DNA of 6,165 nucleotides from Ignavibacteriales bacterium (GCA_027080245.1 JALWSN010000298.1:1-6165); one strand, 5' to 3'. Shown: positions 1 through 5,808, counted from the stretch's first letter. Notes: generated by a model from the letters alone, not told the origin. A program made the numbers and translations.

Positions 1-983
1 TTGAACTCCCGCAAACTAACGGACTGGAATTGCTGAAAAAATTAAATCATCATCCTAACAACAAGAATACCCCCGTCATTGCTTGCTCTGTGGAATCCGA
101 AGAACAGAAAGCCTTTCTAATGGGAGCTGTTGAGTACTTCGTAAAACCAATTAATTACAACTTTTTGCTTGAAGTATTAACAAGCTACAAACTGCGTTCG
201 GATTCCAAAATACTTTGCGTAGACGACGATTTGCCTACGCTTAATTTAATTAAGCAAGCAATTGAAACTGCCGGCTACCAGCCAATTGCCGAACACATTT
301 CGGCAAACGTAATGGACAAAATCAAAGACGAAAATATTGACTTGGCAATAATAGATTTGGACATGCCGCATCCAAATGGCATTGAGCTGATTAAACAAAT
401 AAAATCGCTCGACAAGTTTAAGTACCTTCCAATTATTATTTACACCGGCAAAGAAAACTACCAGGAAGACGTTAACAAAATAAAAGGATTGTTTACTGAT
501 TTACTTAGCAAAAAAAGCTCGAACATCGAAGACCTTGCCGAAACTATTAACCGCATGATTAAAAGCTACGAGGAAGCTCCCCCTGTTGAAGAAGTAATCC
601 AAAAGAAGAACGAACCCAAAATTTTACTTGCCGAAGATTACAAACACTCTCAAATAATTGTTACGCGCCTTCTTAAAAAACACAACTTCAACAACATCGT
701 TATTGTTGAAAACGGCGAAGAAGCCCTCGAAATGGCTAAGAAGGAAAAATTCGACTTGATTTTAATGGATATGCAAATGCCGATAATGAACGGCTTTGAG
801 GCTATTGAAAAAATTAGGGAATTGCCCGATTACAAAAACGTACCCATTATTTCCTTAACGGCTTTTGCAATGAGAGGCGACCGCGAAAAGTGCCTTGCAG
901 TTGGCGCTACGGATTACATCCCTAAACCAATTGACAGCAAAGAATTTATTGAAAAAGTAAATTATTACATTCATCAACAATAA
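1..983 (+). CDS. Multi-receiver (REC) response-regulator or hybrid histidine kinase, C-terminal part (5' truncated)
   Basis: The frame is open from base 3, so the true start lies upstream and the TTG at 30 is an internal Leu codon. Counting from that Leu as residue 1, three receiver domains are visible. REC1 is partial: its LPxxNG motif lies at bases 6-23, the phosphoacceptor Asp is expected just outside the window, and Lys39-Pro40 is the conserved KP. REC2 (about 59-178) has acidic D65-D67, phosphoacceptor D109, T139 and K161, but the Pro after the Lys is replaced by Lys. REC3 (about 196-315) is canonical: E202/D203, D247, T277, K299-P300. A short acidic/Pro linker (181-196) separates REC2 and REC3. 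No DNA-binding or enzymatic output domain follows. Such C-terminal receiver strings are typical of hybrid sensor kinases and phosphorelay hubs acting in the cytoplasm. Which of these it is cannot be decided without the upstream sequence. No convincing terminator follows. Confidence 0.9.
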   Translation, partial: ELPQTNGLELLKKLNHHPNNKNTPVIACSVESEEQKAFLMGAVEYFVKPINYNFLLEVLTSYKLRSDSKILCVDDDLPTLNLIKQAIETAGYQPIAEHISANVMDKIKDENIDLAIIDLDMPHPNGIELIKQIKSLDKFKYLPIIIYTGKENYQEDVNKIKGLFTDLLSKKSSNIEDLAETINRMIKSYEEAPPVEEVIQKKNEPKILLAEDYKHSQIIVTRLLKKHNFNNIVIVENGEEALEMAKKEKFDLILMDMQMPIMNGFEAIEKIRELPDYKNVPIISLTAFAMRGDREKCLAVGATDYIPKPIDSKEFIEKVNYYIHQQ

Positions 984-1180
984 GCGCTTTCAATTTAACT
1001 TTAGCACTACCGTAATTCCAAAATCAGCCAAACGCCTTAATTAACAGCCTTTGGGAAAGGTTAGTTACGCTATCCCCAATATTTTTAGGGATAATACAAG
1101 ATTAGGATTTTTACAGTCGCCGTCTGAAAATCTTTTTGCCGCTTGGTAAACGTTCTCTAATTTTAATTGAACCATTCGTT

Positions 1181-1212
1181 TAAAAACAAAAAAGGGATTT
1201 TACAATCCCTTT
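1181..1212 (-). terminator. Rho-independent terminator of tRNA-Leu
   Basis: On the minus strand a 9-bp perfect stem (AAAGGGATT with AATCCCTTT, bases 1191-1199 and 1204-1212) with a 4-nt loop is followed by a T-rich tail (TTTTTTGTTTTTA). It lies 7 bp beyond the tRNA-Leu 3' end and faces the right way to end that transcript. Confidence 0.8.
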
Positions 1213-1219
1213 CACCGAG

Positions 1220-1303
1220 TACCGAAGGCCGGACTCGAACCGGCACATCCTTGCGGATACATGATTTTGAGTCATGCGCGTCTACCAATTCCGCCACTTC
1301 GGC
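1220..1303 (-). tRNA. tRNA-Leu (anticodon CAA)
   Basis: The minus strand folds into a class II tRNA of 84 nt. The acceptor stem GCCGAAG pairs with CTTCGGT (a G-U pair at 1-72) and the discriminator is A at 1220. The anticodon stem CATGA/TCATG has loop CTCAAAA, giving anticodon CAA (bases 1269-1267), which reads UUG. A long variable arm (ATCC-GCAA-GGAT) is diagnostic for Leu or Ser, and the T arm is GCCGG-TTCGAGT-CCGGC. The CCA end is not encoded, so a CCA-adding enzyme would be needed. The gene stands alone, with its own promoter and terminator. Confidence 0.97.
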
Positions 1304-1333
1304 TTTTCAAAATTAAATGAACATTTTAGCTTA

Positions 1334-1365
1334 CAAATATAGATGATTGCTTGATTTTTTTCAAT
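1334..1365 (-). promoter_or_regulatory. Bacteroidota-type promoter of tRNA-Leu
   Basis: On the minus strand ATTG (1365-1362) is followed after exactly 20 nt by TATATTTG (1341-1334), matching the TTTG / TAnnTTTG (-33/-7) consensus known from Bacteroidota. The predicted transcription start, near 1328, gives a leader of about 25 nt before the tRNA. The same geometry appears before tRNA-Arg and rloA. Confidence 0.7.
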
Positions 1366-1391
1366 AGAAAATTTGACCACTATTATTTTAA

Positions 1392-1427
1392 TTGAACAAA
1401 ATCACTTCTGTTCAAAATATTTTTTTT
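1392..1427 (+). terminator. Weak terminator-like hairpin with T-tract
   Basis: TTGAACA (1392-1398) pairs with TGTTCAA (1409-1415) across a 10-nt loop, followed by AATA and eight T residues (1420-1427). The shape is that of an intrinsic terminator on the plus strand, but no plus-strand gene lies just upstream. It could also be a two-fold symmetric protein-binding site upstream of the tRNA-Leu promoter. The stem has only two G-C pairs. Confidence 0.35.
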
Positions 1428-1509
1428 GATTAAAAAAACGTGGAAATTCTTTATTTGGTTAAAAGCCTTAAAATTAACGCCCTTTCACTCAATGCAATTT
1501 TAATCAGAG

Positions 1510-1606
1510 TTCTTTCCCACCCCATCTCATAAACATTTGTGAAATCATTTCATTACGTAAGCTCTTCCCCAGGAGAGGGGGAGGATTTGGGTTGGGGTGG
1601 TTCTTT
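1510..1606. repeat. MITE-like GC-rich inverted-repeat element
   Basis: CCACCCCA (1517-1524) is the exact inverted complement of TGGGGTGG (1593-1600). These are the ends of an element of about 85 bp that is strikingly GC-rich at its right side in an AT-rich spacer. An inner stem with G-U pairs (CTCTTCC at 1562-1568 with GGGGGAG near 1576-1582) lies within it. The 6-bp direct repeat TTCTTT abuts both sides (1510-1515, with one intervening C, and 1601-1606) and could be a target-site duplication. No transposase is present. From memory, CCACCCCAACCC-type ends recur as dispersed intergenic repeats in many environmental genomes. The assignment as a mobile element is an inference. Confidence 0.5.
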
Positions 1607-1803
1607 GCACATTAAATATTTGAGAAAGCACTTCTGTTAAAGATGCCTTGTGCTTCAATTTTTTATTTTGTACAAATGTGAGTTAAATTTAACAAAATAT
1701 CTCGCCATCTAATTTACTTTAATTTTTAGCGCATTCGTCGTAACTACGTATTTTCCCCGCAAAATATTCATCTAGAATTTCAAAAAATTTTTCGTTTCAA
1801 ACC

Positions 1804-1830
1804 TAAACTATTTTCTAAAATTAACGATAA
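1804..1830 (+). promoter_or_regulatory. Candidate sigma-28 (FliA) promoter of cheW
   Basis: TAAACTAT (1804-1811) and AACGATAA (1823-1830) are 11 nt apart. This matches the FliA consensus TAAAGTTT-N11-GCCGATAA at 12 of 16 positions with exact spacing, including the full TAAA and CGATAA cores. The predicted start, near 1837, leaves a leader of about 27 nt. A flagellar/chemotaxis sigma factor is what one would expect to drive cheW. No TAnnTTTG box was found upstream of cheW. Confidence 0.6.
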
Positions 1831-1847
1831 TTCTAATAGAAAATAGT
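1807..1847 (+). promoter_or_regulatory. 11-bp perfect inverted repeat around the cheW -10 region (candidate operator or 5'-UTR hairpin)
   Basis: ACTATTTTCTA (1807-1817) and TAGAAAATAGT (1837-1847) are perfect inverted complements separated by 19 nt. The left arm overlaps the candidate -35/spacer and the right arm covers the predicted start region, 6 bp upstream of the Shine-Dalgarno. This could be a dimeric repressor site. It could instead fold as a hairpin in a longer transcript starting upstream. The symmetry is directly visible; the function is inferred. Confidence 0.5.
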
Positions 1848-1853
1848 AAAGTT

Positions 1854-1859
1854 GGAGGT
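1854..1859 (+). promoter_or_regulatory. Shine-Dalgarno GGAGGT deciding the cheW TTG start
   Basis: GGAGGT lies 4 nt before the TTG at 1864. An upstream in-frame TTG at 1852 overlaps this sequence, so it is unlikely to be the start. An in-frame ATG at 1882 lies 22 nt beyond the site, too far to be served by it. Confidence 0.8.
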
Positions 1860-1863
1860 AAAA

Positions 1864-2337
1864 TTGGCTGAGAACAAAGAAATGAACGAAGAACTAATTC
1901 AGCTCGTAAGCTTCAAAATCTCTAAGGAAGAATTTGGGGTAGACATCCTGAAAGTTCAGGAAATAATCCGAATGATGAAAGTAACCAAAGTTCCTAACGC
2001 TCCCGATTACGTGGATGGTGTGGTAAATCTTCGCGGCAAAGTAATTCCAGTAGTCGACTTGCGTAAACGGTTGGGAATGCAAATTAAAGAGCACGACAAA
2101 AACACAAGAATAATTGTAATCGAGCTAACCGACAAAACAATTGGCTTTATTGTGGACGAAGTTAACGAAGTGCTCAGAATTCCCAAAAGCATTACAGAAC
2201 CGCCGCCGAAAATGGTAGCGGGCATCAATTCCGAATACATTACTGCAGTGGGAAAATTGGAAGATAGACTCCTGATTTTACTTGATTTGGAAAAAGTTTT
2301 TGGCAAAGAAGAAAAAGAACTTTTGGAAGCAATCTGA
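1864..2337 (+). CDS. cheW: Chemotaxis coupling protein CheW
   Basis: A 157-residue single-domain CheW. It is a cytoplasmic scaffold linking methyl-accepting chemotaxis receptors to the histidine kinase CheA. Hallmarks in order are QLVSFKI with EFGVDI (13-27) at the first SH3-like subdomain, VPNAPDYVDGVVNLRG (43-58) with the conserved NLRG Arg57, VIPVVDLR (60-67), TRIIVIE (81-87), GFIVDEVNEVL (94-104), and RLLILLDLEKVF (135-146). The length is normal for CheW, and no CheA or receiver domain is fused. The TTG start at 1864 is chosen because GGAGGT precedes it at proper spacing. The gene is monocistronic: a candidate sigma-28 promoter lies upstream and a strong terminator starts 28 bp after the stop. 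No receptor, CheA, CheR or CheB gene lies alongside, so its partners must be elsewhere. Confidence 0.96.
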   Translation: MAENKEMNEELIQLVSFKISKEEFGVDILKVQEIIRMMKVTKVPNAPDYVDGVVNLRGKVIPVVDLRKRLGMQIKEHDKNTRIIVIELTDKTIGFIVDEVNEVLRIPKSITEPPPKMVAGINSEYITAVGKLEDRLLILLDLEKVFGKEEKELLEAI

Positions 2338-2365
2338 TTTGTTTTCAAATAAATGCACCCTCCCC

Positions 2366-2406
2366 AAACAAAAGGCCTGAGCTTGTTCAGGTCTTTTGTT
2401 TTTTTT
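2366..2406 (+). terminator. Strong rho-independent terminator of cheW
   Basis: ACAAAAGGCCTGA (2368-2380) pairs with TCAGGTCTTTTGT (2387-2399), a 13-bp stem with a single G-U pair and a 6-nt loop. It can be extended by two A-T pairs and ends in an eight-T run (2399-2406). It follows the cheW stop directly. Confidence 0.93.
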
Positions 2407-2553
2407 GAGCCGCAAAGCCGGCAACCAATCTACAAATTTCAAATCTTACAATTAAATAGCAATTTGATTGAAAAGACAATTAACCAAAAACAATCCAAAA
2501 GTAAAAACTCAAAAGGCAAAAGTATTTTTGGTTTACAATTTCCTTTCTCTCTT

Positions 2554-2594
2554 CGTCTCTCAGTACCTTATTCTACTGCTCTCCGTCTCTCAGT
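2554..2594 (+). repeat. Direct repeat CGTCTCTCAGT, two copies 30 bp apart
   Basis: CGTCTCTCAGT occurs at 2554-2564 and again at 2584-2594. The second copy is followed by CCC and the first by ACC. The repeat is exact over 11 bases; its role is unknown. Confidence 0.6.
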
Positions 2595-2640
2595 CCCATT
2601 GTCTATTCTCATCTGCGGCTTACCCTGACATTTTCATTGA

Positions 2641-2665
2641 CTTTGTGTCCTTTGTGTTCTTTGTC
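2641..2665 (+). repeat. Short tandem repeat, 9-bp period (CTTTGTGTY)
   Basis: CTTTGTGTC, CTTTGTGTT and a diverged third unit CTTTGTC follow one another head to tail. Similar CTTTGTGTCC words are, from memory, common in intergenic DNA of environmental bacteria. Confidence 0.6.
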
Positions 2666-2784
2666 AGAAAACATGAAATTTTTCTAACAGATTGAATCCC
2701 AAATTTGTGTCTATTCCTCAAATTATTACGCCTGTTTAAATGGAAAAAATGAACGAAGGGGAAGTTGCTTTTAACACCTGATTT

Positions 2785-2814
2785 AATCTGCGAAATAATC
2801 CGCGTTAATCTGTG
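2785..2814 (+). repeat. Degenerate triple repeat AATCYGYG
   Basis: AATCTGCG (2785-2792), AATCCGCG (2797-2804) and AATCTGTG (2807-2814) recur with 10-12 bp spacing. The pattern resembles a degenerate minisatellite or clustered binding sites. Its function cannot be told from sequence. Confidence 0.5.
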
Positions 2815-2950
2815 GTTAAATAACCCACCCACAAATTAAGCACAAAAAGATGTTCTTTGTTCCCTTCTTCATTGTAAAATATGCTTTTTCCATTCTTCAT
2901 TTTTCCTTAAAAACCAATTTTTTATTAAATTAAATAAACTGAAAAAAAAT

Positions 2951-3505
2951 TTGGTGCAAATTTTGACAAAACAAGAAGAGATTTTATTTCTACTCCAAAC
3001 CTACGGAATTAAGCAAACCTGGCTTGCCGAAAAATTAGGAATGAAAAAAAATACGCTGCGTTACTTCCTGAAAGAAAGCCCGTTTCTGGAAGACACCCTT
3101 TACGAAAGGATAAAAGAAATAATCAACAACTACCAACTTGAAATTGAACTCTTTAAAACAGTCGAAGAAGACGAGGAAGACGATTTATTCTCCGAAGAAA
3201 AATTAACGCTGAATATTGGGGCAAGAATTAGAATATTCGCGCGTAAAAGATATTCCTCGTTAACCGAATTGGCTAAAGCGCTTGGAATGAAACCCCAACA
3301 ATTGCATCAGTACACCAGCGGCAAACGCGAACCCGGCGCAAAAATTCTCTACAAATTCCTTAAGCTTGGCTGCGATATTAACTGGCTTCTTGGCGGGGCG
3401 GAATCCGTGGATAGTTACAGAATTTACCGCATCGAAAACGAACTTAGAAAGCACGAAGAAGCTTTGAAAAAAATTCAAAAAATTATTGACGAAGTAAACA
3501 AATAA
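2951..3505 (+). CDS. Tandem helix-turn-helix protein with C-terminal coiled coil (XRE/Cro-like)
   Basis: The longest form has 184 residues. The first HTH-like unit (about 12-58) contains GIKQTWLAEKLGMKKNTLRYF. A very acidic linker (71-83, with VEEDEEDD) follows. The second HTH (about 89-149) is a clear XRE/cI-type domain: SLTELAKALGMKPQQLHQY, then SGKREPG and a GCDINWLLGG end typical of this family. Residues 156-184 form a charged heptad-rich helix likely to dimerise. No peptidase, ligand-binding or catalytic domain is seen. The protein is probably a DNA-binding regulator, target unknown. The start is uncertain: TTG 2951, GTG 2954 and TTG 2963 are all in frame; GGTG at 2953-2956 could serve as a Shine-Dalgarno for 2963, giving 180 residues. 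It stands alone, with 545 bp of noncoding DNA before it and tRNA-Arg after it. No clear terminator follows. Confidence 0.85.
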   Translation: MVQILTKQEEILFLLQTYGIKQTWLAEKLGMKKNTLRYFLKESPFLEDTLYERIKEIINNYQLEIELFKTVEEDEEDDLFSEEKLTLNIGARIRIFARKRYSSLTELAKALGMKPQQLHQYTSGKREPGAKILYKFLKLGCDINWLLGGAESVDSYRIYRIENELRKHEEALKKIQKIIDEVNK

Positions 3506-3568
3506 TTCTCTTCTTTCAGTCCTTTTAAAATTTAACCCGCAACGCCGTCGAAAATAATCTGCGCTCGC

Positions 3569-3599
3569 TTGTAAATCTAATTCAAAAAAATTAAATTTG
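3569..3599 (+). promoter_or_regulatory. Bacteroidota-type promoter of tRNA-Arg
   Basis: TTG (3569-3571) is followed after exactly 20 nt by TAAATTTG (3592-3599), fitting the TTTG / TAnnTTTG consensus. Transcription would start near 3605, about 34 nt before the tRNA. Confidence 0.7.
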
Positions 3600-3638
3600 T
3601 GATTCAAAATTAATTTGTTGTTCTGTTAATTACCACTT

Positions 3639-3712
<74 letters not shown>

Positions 3713-3755
3713 CTAACTCCCTTAATTTTTCCTTCTTTTTTCTTTCTACAAACTA

Positions 3756-4322
3756 TTACCTTTGTTGGCTTTTAACGCTTTCCAACTGTTCAATCAACTT
3801 GTAAATAGTCGAGGAAGGATTGCTAAAAGCTCTTTTCCTTCTTGCCCTCGTTACCGCAACGCGCATTTTAGATTCCAACTTCCTTCTTAACGCTAAGTTT
3901 AATCGCCCCTTTTCATAATTAGGATTAAAAGATTTTAACTCTCTCAAACAATTTTCCGTAGAAATACTGGCATTTTGCTCTTTGTAATGAAGAAGAAACC
4001 AAATTTCAATACTTGGATTCGAAGCCAATATTTCAACATCATTTAAACGTTGCAATCTATTCAAAAACACTTCCGAATCAATATCGTACATTAGAAAAGT
4101 TTTATCCTCCTTGGAATAATTACCTCTTTGTATTTCCCTCTTAAAATTCCGAATAAATCTTTGGGAAATGCCTTGACCTGTTACTTTGGTTTTAATTTGC
4201 AAAGGGATACGAAACAGCTGTTTTAAAAATTTTGAATAAGCTTCCTCCGTCTGCCCTTCGCAAAAGATGAAAAATATCGGTTTGATTTTTCTTCTTGAAG
4301 ACTTTCTTCTTTTATTGCTCAT
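3756..4322 (-). CDS. rloB: RloB / AbiLii-like protein with Toprim-like acidic motifs (candidate defence effector)
   Basis: A 188-residue protein, near the RloB family's usual length of about 200. A basic N-terminus (4-14, KRRKSSRRKIK) precedes strand 1 with FIFCEGQTEE (18-27). Glu22 sits where the Toprim catalytic Glu lies. FLMYDID (76-82) supplies a DxD (Asp80, Asp82). The family signature SNPSIEIWFLLHY (101-113) follows, then NYEKGR (135-140) and a C-terminal NPSSTIYKLIEQL (168-180) matching the NPxT-Vxx-L end of RloB proteins. RloB is known as a partner of RloA in restriction-linked loci and as AbiLii in abortive infection. A metal-dependent nuclease role is an inference from the E...DxD pattern. 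The ATG start lies inside the end of rloA (11-bp overlap, no good Shine-Dalgarno), so translation is probably coupled. No terminator is seen before tRNA-Arg on the opposite strand. Confidence 0.88.
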   Translation of the reverse strand: MSNKRRKSSRRKIKPIFFIFCEGQTEEAYSKFLKQLFRIPLQIKTKVTGQGISQRFIRNFKREIQRGNYSKEDKTFLMYDIDSEVFLNRLQRLNDVEILASNPSIEIWFLLHYKEQNASISTENCLRELKSFNPNYEKGRLNLALRRKLESKMRVAVTRARRKRAFSNPSSTIYKLIEQLESVKSQQR

Positions 4323-5580
4323 GAACTAAAATTTTTAAGTTCTCTTTTGAATCATCCAAAAAAGGAATAGCGCCAAATCTTCCCAGCAAATAAGCCTTTT
4401 CAACATCCATTGTATCCCTGAAATCGCTGAAGTCATACAAAGAATAAACCTCGGTTGAAGCGTCCTCTCTCTTGTTACAAAAATAAATTTGGTCCTTCCT
4501 AATCTTCTTTAAATCAAGCAAATATGTGTTGTGAGTAGTAAACAAAAGCTGTGCGTATTTGCTTTTGTAAAAGAGATTTACAATGTATTCAACTATTTGC
4601 GGATGTAAACTATTTTCAATTTCATCAACCAATAATATTTTATTATTATTTGCGACGTCTAAAACCGTCAGCAACAATAAAAACAACCTCCGGGTTCCGG
4701 CAGATTCTTCGGCAAGAAAATCAAACTTTAAATTTGTGTCTCTTTTGTGATAACTAAAAAATCCAATCCTTTCTTCCAACTTCGTCGACGCGCTTGTAGT
4801 AGTCTCGGCAATTTCCCCATTTGTAATTTCATCATTTTTTACGGGAATAATATTCTTCTCTAATTTTATGTCCACAATATCGCTGTCGGCAATCCTTACT
4901 CCGGTTAAAAATTCCTTCTTGTATTTTTCGAAATAATATTCAATTTCCTGCTCGCTCAATAAAATTGGCGTAAATCTAAATTTCTCTTTAAAAAACGAAA
5001 AAACATTTTTGGGAATTTCCCTATCCATCTGACTCGCCCTTGAAACAAACAATGTTTTAACGGAAGTGCTTTCGGCAACGTCAAAAGGACGTTTAATAAA
5101 TTTACCGAAAGAATACTTTTCTTTCTTCGTTTCTCCCGCCTCTTCATTTCTCTCAAATATTTTAGTGACTCTACCATTGGGATAGAAAACCAACGATTCT
5201 TTTAGTATTTGATTTCTGTTAAGTTCAAACGAATATTTGTATTCCACCCCCTGAAGTACAAAATGAATAAAAAATTTACTCGGCTTTTCAGAATAACCGT
5301 CAAACTTAAATGGTAAAAAATTAAACACGGCATCTTCATTATGGTTGTGAGAATTAATAATCATTAAAATGCAAAAGCGAATAGCTTTAATAATATTGGA
5401 TTTACCGGAAGCGTTCGCGCCATAAAATGCAAGAGCTTTAAGAACGCTTGTTTTGTTAAATTCAAAAACATGGTCGGAAAGATTTTGAGCCAATCTGGAA
5501 CGCAAATTTGCGCCTCTGAAATCAATTGTAATTTCATCTTTAATCGAAAAAAAATTCGATAGTCGTATTTCAAGAACCAT
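4312..5580 (-). CDS. rloA: RloA / AbiLi-like AAA (ABC-type) ATPase
   Basis: A 422-residue SMC/ABC-like ATPase of the AAA_15 type. The N-terminus LEIRLSNFFSIKDEITIDF (3-21) is the family's opening strand. Walker A is GANASGKSN (54-62, Lys60/Ser61). A long insert (about 75-285) contains a charged low-complexity part (about 241-272). The ABC signature ESAGTRR (292-298), Walker B ILLVDE (315-320), D-loop ENSLHP (322-327) and switch His TTHN (348-351) follow in order, so the ATPase looks intact. The C-terminal YLLGRFGAIPFL (397-408) is typical of RloA/AbiLi proteins. It would act with RloB as a cytoplasmic sensor or motor of a phage-defence complex (family knowledge; not shown here). ATG 5580 is chosen over the upstream TTG 5610 because AAAAGG (5593-5588) lies 7 nt before it and the homologous start fits. 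Confidence 0.9.
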   Translation of the reverse strand: MVLEIRLSNFFSIKDEITIDFRGANLRSRLAQNLSDHVFEFNKTSVLKALAFYGANASGKSNIIKAIRFCILMIINSHNHNEDAVFNFLPFKFDGYSEKPSKFFIHFVLQGVEYKYSFELNRNQILKESLVFYPNGRVTKIFERNEEAGETKKEKYSFGKFIKRPFDVAESTSVKTLFVSRASQMDREIPKNVFSFFKEKFRFTPILLSEQEIEYYFEKYKKEFLTGVRIADSDIVDIKLEKNIIPVKNDEITNGEIAETTTSASTKLEERIGFFSYHKRDTNLKFDFLAEESAGTRRLFLLLLTVLDVANNNKILLVDEIENSLHPQIVEYIVNLFYKSKYAQLLFTTHNTYLLDLKKIRKDQIYFCNKREDASTEVYSLYDFSDFRDTMDVEKAYLLGRFGAIPFLDDSKENLKILVHEQ

Positions 5581-5587
5581 TTTTTCG

Positions 5588-5593
5588 CCTTTT
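5588..5593 (-). promoter_or_regulatory. Shine-Dalgarno of rloA
   Basis: AAAAGG on the minus strand lies 7 nt before the ATG at 5580. It supports that start over the TTG at 5610, which is only about 2 nt from the predicted transcription start. Confidence 0.55.
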
Positions 5594-5618
5594 ATTCTTT
5601 GATTTAGCAATTCTTCTT

Positions 5619-5650
5619 CAAAATTACGAAATAAATTACATTTTTACAAA
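5619..5650 (-). promoter_or_regulatory. Bacteroidota-type promoter of the rloAB operon
   Basis: On the minus strand TTTG (5650-5647) is followed after exactly 20 nt by TAATTTTG (5626-5619), a full match to TTTG-N20-TAnnTTTG. Transcription would start near 5612, giving a leader of about 32 nt. This is the best-matching promoter in the window, so the operon is probably expressed by the primary sigma factor. Confidence 0.72.
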
Positions 5651-5767
5651 TTTTAGATGATTTATTTTAATCTGACTTTCCATTTCTAAAAATACACTGA
5701 GAAACCTCCCTTACTTTTTCTTTTTTGTAAATTATCCGGATTTCTTTATTCCCACAAATTATTTTCG

Positions 5768-5775
5768 TATTTTTG
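5768..5775 (+). promoter_or_regulatory. Probable -7 box of the CDF transporter gene
   Basis: TATTTTTG matches TAnnTTTG. At the usual 20-nt distance only TTT (5745-5747) is found, so the -33 element is weak. The predicted start near 5782 gives a leader of about 27 nt. Confidence 0.45.
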
Positions 5776-5808
5776 CCTGAACAATTTCCACAACTAAATA
5801 GCGTGCAA

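Larger units (their letters stand above)
1304..1863. other. 560-bp noncoding spacer between tRNA-Leu and cheW
   Basis: No credible coding frame is seen. The spacer holds the tRNA-Leu promoter, a 7-bp inverted repeat with a T-tract (1392-1427), a GC-rich MITE-like repeat (1516-1600), a 12-bp AT palindrome GTTAAATTTAAC (1682-1693), and the cheW control region (1804-1863). A 10-bp direct repeat CACTTCTGTT occurs at 1403-1412 and 1629-1638, one copy on each side of the GC-rich element. It may be chance. Confidence 0.7.
2407..2950. other. 544-bp noncoding, repeat-like spacer
   Basis: Open frames here have low-complexity, implausible translations and run across the cheW terminator or repeats, so none is called. 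The stretch holds three short degenerate repeat groups (near 2554-2594, 2641-2665 and 2785-2814). Towards the right end it has a pyrimidine-rich segment with repeated TTCTTCATT-like words (about 2854-2910) and an A/T tract before the next gene. No TAnnTTTG promoter or tRNA was found. It looks like accumulated dispersed-repeat debris. Confidence 0.6.

Noticed and set aside
1046..1093. Two small hairpins after the multi-receiver gene (CCTTT-GGG-AAAGG and TATCCC/GGGATA)
   Set aside because: Neither is followed by a T-tract and the second has an 11-nt loop, so neither is a convincing terminator. The rest of 984-1180 shows nothing recognisable.
1572..1600. Possible G-quadruplex in the GC-rich repeat
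   Set aside because: Only three runs of three or more G are present; the fourth would need a GG run, so it does not meet the usual motif.
2007..2348. Minus-strand open frame opposite cheW
   Set aside because: It is antisense to a clear CheW gene, Ser/Thr-rich and without any domain pattern.
2353..2695. Two overlapping plus-strand open frames in the spacer after cheW
   Set aside because: One begins before the cheW terminator and reads through it. Both have low-complexity translations, lack Shine-Dalgarno sites and cross the short repeats.
3260..3607. Minus-strand open frame opposite the HTH gene
   Set aside because: It overlaps the well-supported HTH coding region and the tRNA-Arg promoter, and has no recognisable motif.
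4551..5573. Other open frames within rloA on both strands
   Set aside because: The rloA frame carries all ATPase motifs in order; the others are shadows.
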